From: Entamoeba invadens IP1
Taxonomy: Eukaryota; Evosea; Mastigamoebida; Endamoebidae
Assembly (NCBI RefSeq): GCF_000330505.1
Contig: NW_004440113.1
Location: 706,177-770,176 of the forward strand
DNA length: 64,000 nt
Reading direction: 5' to 3'
Shown here in pieces: positions 55,209-64,000 of this stretch. Each line of letters starts with the position of its first letter. Position 1 is the stretch's first letter. The position numbers and the translations under genes are program-made. The notes under the pieces were generated by a model. That model was not told the origin of the DNA, searched no databases, and saw only the letters and a list, made by a program, of their open reading frames with translations.

Positions 55209-56743
55209 ATGAAAAGTGAGAGCGTGTATGACATCATTGGCGCAGCTCAGGTTGTCTTTATGGTAATCGAACTTGCACTTTGTCTTTTCTTTCTAGTTGG
55301 GTGTGTCAGAAAAACTATATTAGAGCACACACACTTATTTGTATATTCTTTAGTCTTTGGTATTCATGTCGTTTTATTCTTCAAATTGAACGACCGCGTT
55401 GTTAATTTACTTCTTGGGTTGAGTAGCACACTATTGATATTGGGACTCAATTTACAAATGAATGGAATAGTCAGTGGACTTGGATCGAATAACAAAGGCT
55501 TTAAGATACCATTAGTCTTATTAGTATCTGTTCACTTCTTGGGTGTTATTGCGATACATTCGATACTTGTTGATGTTGACGTTTACCAAATTTCTATGTA
55601 TTCATTAAACACAGTCTGTTTCCTCGGAGAAGTCTTTATGGAATGGGTGGGAATGTTTCTTATACGAAAGGTGATCACAACGAAAATGGGCATTGTCGTC
55701 ATCATTTTTCAAAACGTGATCAACTTCTTTGTTATCCTCATTTCAGTCCAATTTGCAGTATTAATCTTCATACCAGACTATTTACCAAGAGAATTCATTA
55801 TATTGATCAACGCTACACTCCGGTCTATTATCATCTTCTTCTCAACTATCCTCTCGCTCACAATTGGTCTTGTTGGCTGTCAGGGGTATGAGGAATTCGA
55901 CGAGAACTATGAGATCCCGTCCAACTCGATAACAACAGACATCAACTTTTTACTCCACCAAACACCGATTGCAACAAACAAACACTCTGTCATTGGCACT
56001 GCTATATTCCTGGGGAGGGAGGTCATATACAAACAAATTGCACTTGGCGATTTGTTCGATATCGAGCAGATATCAGAAGATATCATGAATTTGCGAATGC
56101 TCGATAACCCGAATCTCCCAGTTGTTGGTGGGATCTGTCGGACGAATTTGAACGTGTATGTGATTTATGCGTATGGAGTGTGTCCAACACTCGAGACGTG
56201 TTGGAATAGGAAGCTCAGAGATTATCAGATATACAAAATAGTGTATGGGATGGTTAATGCACTGTCGTATCTGTTTGATAAGAACATCATTCATTATCAT
56301 CTCCACAGTCAAAATGTGTTAGTCAACGAGTCGTGTGATAAAGTGATTGTGACGGACATATTACCACTGATGAAACATTGGTTTATTAACAAAGAAGAAA
56401 ATATGTACTATGAGCTCAGCCAAATTCAGAAAGAAAGTTTCAAGACGGAGTGTAGTTTGTTTTTAAGAATCCAAAGAGTCGTTCTTATGATTGAATTTAA
56501 TACTCATAGTAAGATGAAACAAATATGCATTTTGTCGTGAAAGCACTTGTAAGGCTTTTAACAAAGAAAGAAAGTGTTACTGTTGATATCAGTGAGGTGC
56601 CAGAAACAAGTGTGTTTTATAATACTTTAAAATTATGGATGGCTCCAGATTATATAATGACGTGGGAAAAAATGAAGAACGACTTGGTGTTACTTAGGGC
56701 GTCTCTTTTATCGTCTCCTTCTTATCCAGTTGCTCAATATTAA
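55209..56743 (+). CDS. Seven-TM protein fused to a kinase-like domain lacking catalytic residues
   Basis: Residues 1-230 hold seven hydrophobic segments: MTM1 about 12-32, then segments near HTHLFVYSLVFGIHVV, RVVNLLLGLSSTLLILGL, PLVLLVSVHFLGVIAIHS, NTVCFLGEVFMEWVGMFL, IVVIIFQNVINFFVILIS and ATLRSIIIFFSTILSLTIGL. A kinase-like domain follows (about 255-490). It has no GxGxxG loop. Its HRD is replaced by HYH (IIHYHLHSQNVLVNES), keeping the N of HRDxxxxN, and its DFG becomes VTDIL. The unspliced frame ends early with an odd tail, so I infer an intron at 56455-56513 (GTTTGT to TAAG) joining exon 2, which restores a kinase C-lobe (FVVKALVRLLTKKESVTVDI). The result is a 491-residue protein. Function is probably signalling without phosphotransfer, but this is inference. 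Confidence 0.72.
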
Positions 56744-57097
56744 TTTCATTGAAAAGTGCTTCACAATTGCGTACTTTTTGTGTGTATTTTGTTCAATAAA
56801 GTATGTTTTAGTATAGAAGCATTACTTTGAATTTAAAGTGTATAATGTTATTCTATTATATAATACTATAATAACAATATAATACAATAGAATACCAAAT
56901 GACATATTATAAGAACTGAACATTCACTTTTATTATTGTATTATAAATTTATTACAAAGTGAATTAAAAAAATAACACTTGTAAAACTATATATTGTAGT
57001 TTAAATATCATATAAAAAGTTAAAAGTCAGATCCATCGATATGACGAATTGAAAAGAAAATGATATAATCAATAAGAACTTCAAATAATAAAAAGGA
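56744..57097. other. AT-rich intergenic region
   Basis: A short spacer between two plus-strand genes. It holds the promoter of the BAR-SH3 gene and no other recognised feature. Confidence 0.5.
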
Positions 57098-58222
57098 ATG
57101 CAAGGATTTGGGAGATCATTTTTTGCACTGAAGAATGTTTTGGGAGTTAACAAGAAAATTGCTGACCCCGAGTATGACATGATGAAGAAGAGATTATTAG
57201 ACATGTCAGCGGAGTTTAAGAAGGCAATCGTGACGATAGAATCTCTTCCTAAAACAGTTGTTTTGGTCTCGACTCAGCATTTGACGATATTAAACTCTCT
57301 TCATCTCTGTGTACAGATGTCTAATAATACCCCAGACACTTTAAATCAAATCACTACTCTCATCGACCCATTCAATAAAATGCAGGCAGAGGCAACAAAA
57401 TATATGAACGACGTCCATAACTTGGTTTTAACACCATTAAAGACGTATGGCGAACAGTTCAACCAACTCGTTAAACGATGTCAAGTCGCGGAGAAGAGAA
57501 AGGAGGACTTTGACTATGCCAACGAGAAACTGATGGACATCACAAAACGTCCTATTAACAAACAAAAAGGATTGGCAGACGCACAGACGTTGTACACAAC
57601 TGCCAAAGAGAACTATGACTGGCTGAAGTTGGAGTTGATTGAAGACACTGACAAACTGTGTAAGAACTGCGAAGTCGTCGCGTTACCAGTTGTAAAACAA
57701 TTACTCGACCACTACTCACAATACTTGAGCGAACTAAATACGACGTGGAACGCCATCCCTGAACTGACTAAGAAAATCGAACACTCGGACATCTCTGTTG
57801 AGTACGTGATAAAGGCATTTGCAGATTCAATGGAAAAAGATACTAATGTACTCAACAAGAGAAATTCCCTTTACCCACACATCGAACCTTCACAACAAAC
57901 ACAACAAGTCGAGGGTATCCAATATACACAGAAGATAGAAAATGAACAAGTTGTCCCCCCACAACAAATCTACCAAATCCCAACACAATCGGAAACAACC
58001 ACTCAACAACAAACACACGCATTACCACCTCTCCCTGTCCAAAAAAAAGAAAACGAGAAGTTCTGTAAAGTCAATTATGACTATGAAGCACAAGAAGCAA
58101 ATGAACTGTCAATTAAAACTGATGACACAGTAAAAGTCTTGAGCTCAAGTGGTGATTGGTGGGTCGGCGAGTTAAATGGGAAAACAGGACAGTTTCCAAG
58201 TAATTACGTCACTCTGCTCTAA
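57098..58222 (+). CDS. BAR-SH3 adaptor (amphiphysin/Rvs-like)
   Basis: This 374-residue protein starts MQGFGRSFFALKNVLGVNKK. Residues about 20-245 are almost wholly helical and charged (EYDMMKKRLLDMSAEFKKAI), as in a BAR domain that dimerises into a curved membrane-binding module. A Gln/Pro-rich linker (about 255-315) follows. The C-terminus (about 320-374) is an SH3 domain with the ALYDY-like KVNYDYEA and the WW pair in SSGDWWVGELNGKTGQFPSN, ending in SNYV. Such adaptors shape membranes in endocytosis and recruit proline-rich partners. Its neighbour upstream is the 7TM-pseudokinase. It converges on the UTP18 gene with 75 bases between stops. Confidence 0.88.
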   Translation: MQGFGRSFFALKNVLGVNKKIADPEYDMMKKRLLDMSAEFKKAIVTIESLPKTVVLVSTQHLTILNSLHLCVQMSNNTPDTLNQITTLIDPFNKMQAEATKYMNDVHNLVLTPLKTYGEQFNQLVKRCQVAEKRKEDFDYANEKLMDITKRPINKQKGLADAQTLYTTAKENYDWLKLELIEDTDKLCKNCEVVALPVVKQLLDHYSQYLSELNTTWNAIPELTKKIEHSDISVEYVIKAFADSMEKDTNVLNKRNSLYPHIEPSQQTQQVEGIQYTQKIENEQVVPPQQIYQIPTQSETTTQQQTHALPPLPVQKKENEKFCKVNYDYEAQEANELSIKTDDTVKVLSSSGDWWVGELNGKTGQFPSNYVTLL

Positions 58223-58297
58223 TTCACTCCAATTCTATGATACATTCTTTAATAATACTATAATAATAATTTAATAATATAATAATTAACGGAGCAA

Positions 58298-59461
58298 TCA
58301 ATAATTATTATAATCAAGTAGCCTAAACAATGCAACTCTTCCACCAGACCTCCCAGAAGCAACATAAGCGGAGTGAGGCGAAATAGTCGATTCTTGAACT
58401 TTACCCAACCCAGCGAACCCGGGGAAGTTGGAATATGTGAACTTGTTTTGGATGTTACCCAATTTGAGTTGGTTCTCTCCTTTCCAAGTTGACATTAAGA
58501 GAAGAGAATTTGTTGAAACGATGTGGGTACAGTCATAGACCAAATTATTGAAGGAGTGGAACGGCGTTGGGGTATTAGACTTCTCTATATCCTTCCACTC
58601 ATAAATGTTGACGATACCCCCAGTCGATCCACAGGATATATAATTTCCATCTGGTGAGAAAGCTACACTCATAGTATTAATAGACCCTTCATCAGTTAAC
58701 ATAGCTCTGCACCGCATCTTTCGAAGGTCCCACACTGAAATTGAAGCTTTGCTTCCCGTCATCACTAACACGTTCTCCGTTGGATGGAACGCCATCGAAA
58801 GAAATTGAGTCGACGAACGCAAGTTTTCAACAACTTGGAGGGACTTCTTGTCGAGCAAAGGCGTTGTCATTTGTTTGTCGTTCAACATGGCAACGTATTG
58901 ATTCCCGACAGCAAGACGTGTGATGAGTTGCCCGGGTGTAAAAGTCTTCTCAAATGTGGTCGACGCGTCTCTCCTCATATTATAAGTGAAAAATGAGTGC
59001 TTCCCACTCAATGCAACGACATTTTCATCGTCTAAATACCTCCCAGTCTCAACACGGAATGGAACTCTGGCGTCTAAAATAGGGTTAACCTTATACCCTT
59101 CCATACGATAGAAGTGGAGAAGATTATCATAGCCACCCGTCATCAAAACGTTGTCGGTCTGATGGAACTGACATGTTGTAACAGGACCTTTGTGACTTCT
59201 TAATAAAGGAACCGTTTCATCAAATCGTCGCATTGGGATTTCATGTGGAGTGGACGTCTTGGGAGCGTTCGGGTCGATTTTCAAAAGTTCTTTGTCTTCT
59301 TCTGAAAGTTCGTCTTTGACTTCTTTGTGCTTCCAAACCTCTTCATATTGCTGTGTTCTTATAACTTTGGGTTGGGCATCATCCTCATCAACCCAAGCAG
59401 ACTCTTTTTCGGGCTCTTTATTCTCCAAAATTTCAAATTGATCCTCTTCACTCGTTGACAT
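58298..59461 (-). CDS. UTP18-like U3 snoRNP WD40 protein
   Basis: The 387-residue protein has an acidic N-terminus (1-60) with AWVDEDDAQPKVI and KHKEVKDELSEE, a feature of UTP18. WD40-type repeats follow. These include VTTCQFHQTDNVLMTGGYDN, the UTP18-like FYRMEGYKVNPIL, FLSMAFHPTENVLVMTGSKA, and MSVAFSPDGNYISCGSTGGI. UTP18 belongs to the UtpB subcomplex of the small-subunit processome in the nucleolus and helps pre-18S rRNA processing. It is shorter than yeast UTP18 (about 590 residues) and lacks part of the long N-terminal extension. Confidence 0.85.
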   Translation of the reverse strand: MSTSEEDQFEILENKEPEKESAWVDEDDAQPKVIRTQQYEEVWKHKEVKDELSEEDKELLKIDPNAPKTSTPHEIPMRRFDETVPLLRSHKGPVTTCQFHQTDNVLMTGGYDNLLHFYRMEGYKVNPILDARVPFRVETGRYLDDENVVALSGKHSFFTYNMRRDASTTFEKTFTPGQLITRLAVGNQYVAMLNDKQMTTPLLDKKSLQVVENLRSSTQFLSMAFHPTENVLVMTGSKASISVWDLRKMRCRAMLTDEGSINTMSVAFSPDGNYISCGSTGGIVNIYEWKDIEKSNTPTPFHSFNNLVYDCTHIVSTNSLLLMSTWKGENQLKLGNIQNKFTYSNFPGFAGLGKVQESTISPHSAYVASGRSGGRVALFRLLDYNNY

Positions 59462-60152
59462 TCAATTGACTTTCGTGATAAACCCTATATTTTCGTTTTA
59501 AAATCTTTTCAAATATGTTATATTTTTATATCAGTAAAAATGTTTTTTTTTAAGTGTATTCTACCTTTATTTATTTCCGTTATAATTATGTTGAATATAA
59601 AAAATATTATTTATTATATTCATTTTAATGACATATCATTAATCATAATATTAGGATTAATTAAATTATATTATGTATATTATTATTTGGTATAGTATTA
59701 TTTTAACTAAAATTATAGTTTAATTTTATTATTTAATTTTTATACTTTTGAGTATTTTTCTTTCTCTTTTTGTTACTAAAATATAATTTATGTATGGTTA
59801 TAATATAGTTTATTTGAAACTTTAAATGAAATTTAATCACCCAAAAATACAGAACGAACGCTACATTTACCAAGATGTTTCCAGCGCCTTTCTTTTCCTA
59901 TTAAAGGTTTGAGATTTGGTTATGATAATCGAACAAAAAAAACATCAAAAACAAAATTTGAAAATATTTTAAAAAAAAACTATATTAAATTAATAAAAAA
60001 AACTATAATGAAACCAAACGACAAAAATCCCAATAATGGCGGACTAAATGGGTAAAACTTTTCCGTCATATTTATGCAACATGAAAAAAAACAAAACGAT
60101 GAGAAAGAAAGCGAAAAAAAATAGGGACGCGAACTGAGAAGTCAAAGCATCT
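59462..60152. other. AT-rich intergenic region
   Basis: About 0.7 kb between the divergent UTP18 and PH-like genes, so it holds both promoters. The AT content is high and no other feature is recognised. Confidence 0.6.
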
Positions 60153-60581
60153 ATGGCTGATCCCGAGATTCCAACGAAATTGGACGAAAAGTCGAAAGAG
60201 GCTCTTTGTGAATATTTGAGTACACCGCAAGAGAAGAAGACTGTGTTGGAAACTATTTACTTTGACATTGCCGCGGGCCTTCGCGAGGACGAGACAATGG
60301 AATATCGAATGGCTGTCGTCAACTTTCCAGAGCGAAAATTCAAACTGATTCGACACGGCAAGACTCGAGAAGAGTTTCCTTTCACTATACTTAACACAGT
60401 TAATTATTGCCACTCCCCAACACAGTTCAAAATGAAAATCACACTGTGTGACCACCCTTCTATTGTCTTGTTAACACAGAACGAAAGCGACTACAACGCC
60501 CTTTTTGAGATACTTAGAAAGATCACTACTGATAATAATGTTGTACTCTACAAAGAAGACTTCCTTCAAGACGTTTGTTGA
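60153..60581 (+). CDS. PH-like small protein (142 aa)
   Basis: A 142-residue protein starting MADPEIPTKLDEKSKEALCE, with no membrane segment. Residues about 50-130 alternate hydrophobic and polar residues in a series of short strands (EYRMAVVNFPERKFKLIRHG, QFKMKITLCDHPSIVLLTQN) and end in a helix (YNALFEILRKITTDN). This is compatible with a PH-type fold. The prediction is weak. The next gene on the same strand, 217 bases away, also begins with a PH-like region, so the two may be related functionally. Confidence 0.65.
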   Translation: MADPEIPTKLDEKSKEALCEYLSTPQEKKTVLETIYFDIAAGLREDETMEYRMAVVNFPERKFKLIRHGKTREEFPFTILNTVNYCHSPTQFKMKITLCDHPSIVLLTQNESDYNALFEILRKITTDNNVVLYKEDFLQDVC

Positions 60582-60656
60582 TTTATTTAACTCTTATGCG
60601 ATAGAAATTTCATATCACGGGTGTGGAGCATCTAAACAATTCTAATAAGATGACTC

Positions 60657-60690
60657 AAAAAGAATGTAATAAAACAATTACATTCTTTTT
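60657..60690 (+). repeat. Intergenic hairpin between PH-like and PH-kinase genes
   Basis: Bases 60657-60670 pair perfectly with 60677-60690 around a 6-base loop (AAAACA). It begins 75 bases after a stop codon and 108 bases before the next start, so it could mark 3' processing of the upstream gene. Confidence 0.5.
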
Positions 60691-60798
60691 TTGTGTAATT
60701 CATGAAACTGGTTTTAACAATAAATACCAGTTTGGTAAATTATTTAGAAGTTTTCTTGAGAAGGACATTTTCACGAGTAGTATTGCCACTTGATTAAG

Positions 60799-62181
60799 AT
60801 GGTTTCGTGCAAAAAACACGGGAAGACGTTTTGGGCACGGCGGTCTTTGAACATCTACAACGGAGCCATTGTGTTGTATGCGGTGAATGGAGAGATCCCC
60901 CTCACAGTGCTTCCGCTCAGTCAAAATGTTGAGATCACAAAACATCAGAAGTTAATGTTGATCTTCATGTGCGTTATTCGACGAGTATATTTACGATTTG
61001 ATACAGAAGAGGAGTGCGACGAAGTCGAGAGTTTGTGTAAAAAGTGCCAACAGTATTACCACAAGCCTCATGTGATGGTTGTGAGAGATTTCTTTTCTGG
61101 GAAACTTGAGGACTTGACACCGACGTGCAGAGAGTTGTGTAACAAAAACAATTTGTATCCAGAAGAGTGTGAAGCTAATTTTAGTGTGTTGTGCGAGATA
61201 CTTCGGTCACAGACAAAGAAGAGGTACGCCACAATGACTGAGAAGAGGCAGTTGCAATACAAATTGGAGAAAGCAGAGCCGAAAGAACCCACCGAGAAAC
61301 CTAAAAAAGAGGTCGCACCACCCGAGGACGACTTAATGTTGTACTGCACTAAAGATGACCCGAATAAGTATTTCACGAATTTTGTGTCGATTGGAAAAGG
61401 TGGGTTTGGTGAAGTGTTTTGTGTGCAACGTGTGGAAGACGGGAAGCCAGTCGCATTGAAAATGCTGAGACACTCTGTTGATGAGAGGAGTTCGAAAATT
61501 GGAGCGGAAGTAGCGCGACTTCACAACTGGAAGCACCCGAACATTGTTGGGTTTGAGGGGTGTTGGTTGTATCGCAATCAAGTCTTCATTGGGATGGAAT
61601 ATTGCTCTCTGGGAACACTTAAGTCACTTCTGAAGAATCGGATGAGGCCTTTCCACGAAACGGATACTGCGTATTTATTGCAAGAGACTTTGAAAGCGCT
61701 GAAATACATCCACGAACAGGGCTTTGTCCACAGAGACGTGAAGACAGCGAACATCATGTTGAAACAAAACTTTGAGATTAAGGTGATCGACTTTGGGTTG
61801 GTTGTTAGAATCAGTTCAAAACCATCGAACCGAGCCGGTTCGAAGGCTTACATGGCGCCCGAGGTTATCAAACAAATACCATATAACGAAAAGGTTGATA
61901 TTTGGAGTATTGGGTGTGTAGCACAAGAGTTGTTTGAAGGAAACCCGCCTTACAGAGAGTTGGGGATGTTGAAGGGGTTGTTCAAAGTAGCCACCGTTGG
62001 TGCGCCAGGGCTGAGGTTCCCATCGAAAACACTTCCGGAACTGGTCGACTTTGTTAACAAGTGCTTCATCTATGACCCCGAGAAACGGTGGTCTGCGAAA
62101 CAACTCTTGGAACACCCACTCATGAAACAAGTTGATTTTTCTATCATCAAGCAGAGAGGAAGCAAAGTAGGAGGGGTGTAA
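60799..62181 (+). CDS. PH-domain STE20/PAK-like protein kinase
   Basis: Taking the ATG at 60799 gives 460 residues (the upstream TTG is not used). Residues 1-80 form a PH domain (KTFWARRSLNIYNGAIVLYA), a typical lipid-binding module. A helical linker follows, including a Lys/Glu/Pro-rich stretch (about 155-175). The kinase domain holds IGKGGFGEVF (198-207), VALK (K221), HRDVKTAN (311-318), DFG (331-333) and the APE-like YMAPEVI. These and the general pattern suggest the STE20/PAK group. No CRIB motif is seen. The enzyme probably signals to the actin cytoskeleton from membranes. All catalytic residues are present. Confidence 0.9.
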   Translation: MVSCKKHGKTFWARRSLNIYNGAIVLYAVNGEIPLTVLPLSQNVEITKHQKLMLIFMCVIRRVYLRFDTEEECDEVESLCKKCQQYYHKPHVMVVRDFFSGKLEDLTPTCRELCNKNNLYPEECEANFSVLCEILRSQTKKRYATMTEKRQLQYKLEKAEPKEPTEKPKKEVAPPEDDLMLYCTKDDPNKYFTNFVSIGKGGFGEVFCVQRVEDGKPVALKMLRHSVDERSSKIGAEVARLHNWKHPNIVGFEGCWLYRNQVFIGMEYCSLGTLKSLLKNRMRPFHETDTAYLLQETLKALKYIHEQGFVHRDVKTANIMLKQNFEIKVIDFGLVVRISSKPSNRAGSKAYMAPEVIKQIPYNEKVDIWSIGCVAQELFEGNPPYRELGMLKGLFKVATVGAPGLRFPSKTLPELVDFVNKCFIYDPEKRWSAKQLLEHPLMKQVDFSIIKQRGSKVGGV

Positions 62182-62284
62182 GAAAGTATTTTGTCAAGAC
62201 AGAGTAGTCCAGTTGATGGTTAAGTGAACTATAAATTTCTTTTTTAAATTGGACGAACTTAATAATTTGAAACTCAAAAAAGTA

Positions 62285-62591
62285 ATGGACAAACAACTCC
62301 CAACACAAACACTGCTTGCGTGGATGAACACACAAATTTGGGTGGTGTTAAAGTCACGCCGAGAGTATGTTGGAGTCATGAAGGGGATTGACGAGTATAC
62401 AAGTGTGTTTTTTTGTTCATTGAAGTCTTCTATAGAGAAAGAAATAACAGCAAGATGTTGTGTTGGAGAATTGTGTTGAATACGAAGCAAAGGAAGGAGG
62501 GTATGAGGAGACCAAACATAAATTGTTGCTGTTGTGTGGGAATTCAATTGAAATGATCGTGAAGGGGGAGAAGACGGACTTGAAGAAATGA
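62285..62591 (+). CDS. LSM5: U6 snRNA-associated Sm-like protein LSm5
   Basis: This small gene is split and easily missed. Exon 1 is 62285-62402 (MDKQLPTQTLLAWMNTQIWV...). Exon 2 is 62455-62591. The 52-bp intron runs from GTGTGT to CAAG, and both ends are off the usual GTTTGT...TAG. Splicing gives DEYTNVVLENCVEYEAKEGG, which fits the Sm1/Sm2 order, and the C-terminal KLLLLCGNSIEMIVKG fits the second Sm motif. The 84-residue product is close to the roughly 90 residues of LSm5. LSm5 is part of the LSm2-8 ring that binds the 3' end of U6 snRNA and of LSm1-7 in mRNA decay. No upstream ATG is used, since preceding frame residues begin from TTG. Confidence 0.85.
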
Positions 62592-62658
62592 CTCTTTGTG
62601 TGTTTTTGACAATCGACTGCTTTTCTTTTTTTGTTTCTCAAGTGACATATTGTATATA

Positions 62659-62840
62659 CAGTAAAACTTCCCTAGAGCGGGAGGGTGTGGTATTTTTTTG
62701 TTCTTCCAAGAGCGTGCATTTTGCCAATCAAACCTTAATTACCGCTCGATAGAGAACTCTATTTTTAATTTCAGTCTTTGAAATGCCCGCTCTTGGGAGA
62801 ACCCGCTCTTCAGAAGTACCGCTCTTGGGAGGTTTTACTG
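62659..62840. mobile_element. Mariner-type MITE (182 bp) downstream of LSm5
   Basis: The ends CAGTAAAACTTCCCTAGAGCGGGAG and CAGTAAAACCTCCCAAGAGCGG (reverse complement of the right end) are flanked by TA (62657-62658 and 62841-62842). The AGAGCG/CGCTCTT theme recurs inside. No ORF. A decayed relative is at 32727-32905. It lies 67 bases after the LSm5 stop. Confidence 0.75.
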
Positions 62841-63593
62841 TATATCTATAACAATTGATATCACATATTTGACAATACTAAATCAATGAATTGCGGTGAA
62901 GGGTAATAAAAAGGATAACAAATACCTCCATTTTTATAAGTTAATAATTGTTTTATGTTTCTAAATCAAATGATACGCAAAAGTACCAATTTTACTGTGT
63001 AAAACCGGGAAAATCTGTGAAGATTCATCGAAAGAATACCAAGTGGCAAACTTGAACAACATGCGATTGAACATTCATTGTATGACAATAGTTCATCAAA
63101 AATACCAAAAAGACGGGAAAAGAGAGAGAAAATAATACAAAGGGTTTCTTTGTATTTTTTGGTCTGATTTTGCTCTTTATAATGACAAACAATTTTCAAC
63201 AAAACTTGAGTAATTGCAAATGCGTAAGAGTGGTAAAACTGCTCGAGAAAAAGATCGCTGATACCAACAAGTAATATCCTTTGATCTGCAAATATCAAAA
63301 TACTATGAAAGTGTTAGATATTATTATAACTCCTATTTATATACCAAGTATGTTCTACTAGTAATCAATTCTAATTGTTTTATTAAAGAAATGAACTATT
63401 GTCGACCAAACAAAGCCATCAGACCATGATATTATTCAAATAATTTAGAGACTCTTTGAACAAAGAAAAGAGTTAAAAAAAGATAACAGTCATTACCACT
63501 GGTCATGCGAAAGAGAAAACAAGTAACATACTCTATTTTACCCCAAAAAATGGGAAATGAAACAAAAAAGATGAGTGACTAGATATTCAGTGA
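62841..63593. other. AT-rich intergenic region
   Basis: It contains no recognised gene. A few minus-strand frames are AT-driven. At its right it joins a GC-rich, apparently coding tract cut by the window edge. Confidence 0.55.
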
Positions 63594-64000
63594 ATGGTTT
63601 GTCTTTTCTACATCCATCTCAAGACTTACACGCAGAAAACGAACTCGTCGGACGGGACGGACTACGTCGCACCAAAGAATTGGAGAAGGTCGTACAGCAG
63701 TCTGTTTGTCTCGGTGAACTCGCAACAGTTCGCACACCCCACACGCAGAAATACGGCGTCGCAAAGGACGTCACCTCACGAAATTCGAGAGCGCCCATTA
63801 TTTCTCCCTTGTGTCGAAACATGCTTCCAACTTATTCCAAAGTTTAATAAGTCGCAAAAGGAACTCGAACGCGACGACGCCGCGACGAAGAGAGGCGGTC
63901 TCAATTTAGAGGAAATTCTTGCGATCATCATGTATGCGGATTCTACACAAGTCGTCATCAATTTGCGGATGGTTAGTAAACACGTCTACTCTGCTTTCAG
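63594..64000 (+). CDS. Partial gene with LRR/F-box-like N-terminus (runs off the window)
   Basis: A GC-rich tract with all frames open runs to the window edge. The plus frame from the ATG at 63594 stays open to 64000. In its last part it reads LNLEEILAIIMYADSTQVVI then NLRMVSKHVYSAF, which matches the N-terminal F-box-like pattern of Entamoeba LRR proteins (compare 17115-18875). The preceding roughly 80 residues are not typical. Another plus frame (63575-63847) is also plausible and ends in TAA, so a frameshift, wrong start or intron may be involved. Only the C-terminal part of this frame is well supported. Confidence 0.5.
   Translation, partial: MVCLFYIHLKTYTQKTNSSDGTDYVAPKNWRRSYSSLFVSVNSQQFAHPTRRNTASQRTSPHEIRERPLFLPCVETCFQLIPKFNKSQKELERDDAATKRGGLNLEEILAIIMYADSTQVVINLRMVSKHVYSAF

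Overview
The window is AT-rich protist nuclear DNA. I read it as an Entamoeba genome, probably E. invadens or a close relative. The reasons are: very AT-rich spacers around moderately AT-rich genes; few, tiny introns of 41-108 bp that mostly begin GTTTGT and end TAG; start codons lying just after TATTTAA-type boxes; Cys-rich transmembrane kinases (TMKs) and Entamoeba-type leucine-rich-repeat proteins; and several families of short TA-flanked inverted-repeat elements. This species call comes from gene content, not from a database match. There is one 100-N assembly gap at 12166-12265.

Layout. From 1 to 9 kb, long AT spacers with a mariner-type MITE hold a small unknown gene, an ER thioredoxin/PDI protein, a Myb/SANT-like protein and a secreted ComEC-type metallo-beta-lactamase-fold protein. 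From 9 to 16 kb lie a SNAPC3 (SNAP50) homologue, a two-repeat protein of unknown function, the assembly gap, and the split genes for casein kinase 1, eIF2-gamma and a nucleoplasmin-like protein. From 17 to 23.4 kb lie an LRR protein, a GPHR/GPR89-type membrane protein, a small RHH-like protein, a serpin and a flavodoxin-fold reductase. From 23.9 to 51 kb the window is dominated by three TMKs of 2563, about 1681 and 1739 residues. Between the first two lie a second two-repeat protein flanked by palindromic GC-rich repeats, and a split DJ-1 gene. From 52 to 64 kb lie two lysine-rich disordered proteins, ribosomal protein uL2, a seven-TM protein fused to a kinase-like domain lacking catalytic residues, a BAR-SH3 protein, UTP18, a PH-like protein, a PH-kinase of STE20/PAK type, a split LSm5 gene, another MITE and the start of an LRR-type gene cut by the window edge.

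How the genes relate. There are no operons, and neighbours are mostly functionally unrelated. Several pairs converge with only 75-200 bp between stop codons. The common theme is signalling: three receptor kinases, CK1, a PH-kinase, a 7TM-pseudokinase and a BAR-SH3 adaptor. Housekeeping RNA and translation genes (SNAPC3, eIF2-gamma, uL2, UTP18, LSm5) are interspersed. Introns in CK1, eIF2-gamma, the nucleoplasmin-like gene, DJ-1, TMK2, the 7TM-pseudokinase and LSm5 were placed by hand from reading frame and protein-family continuity.
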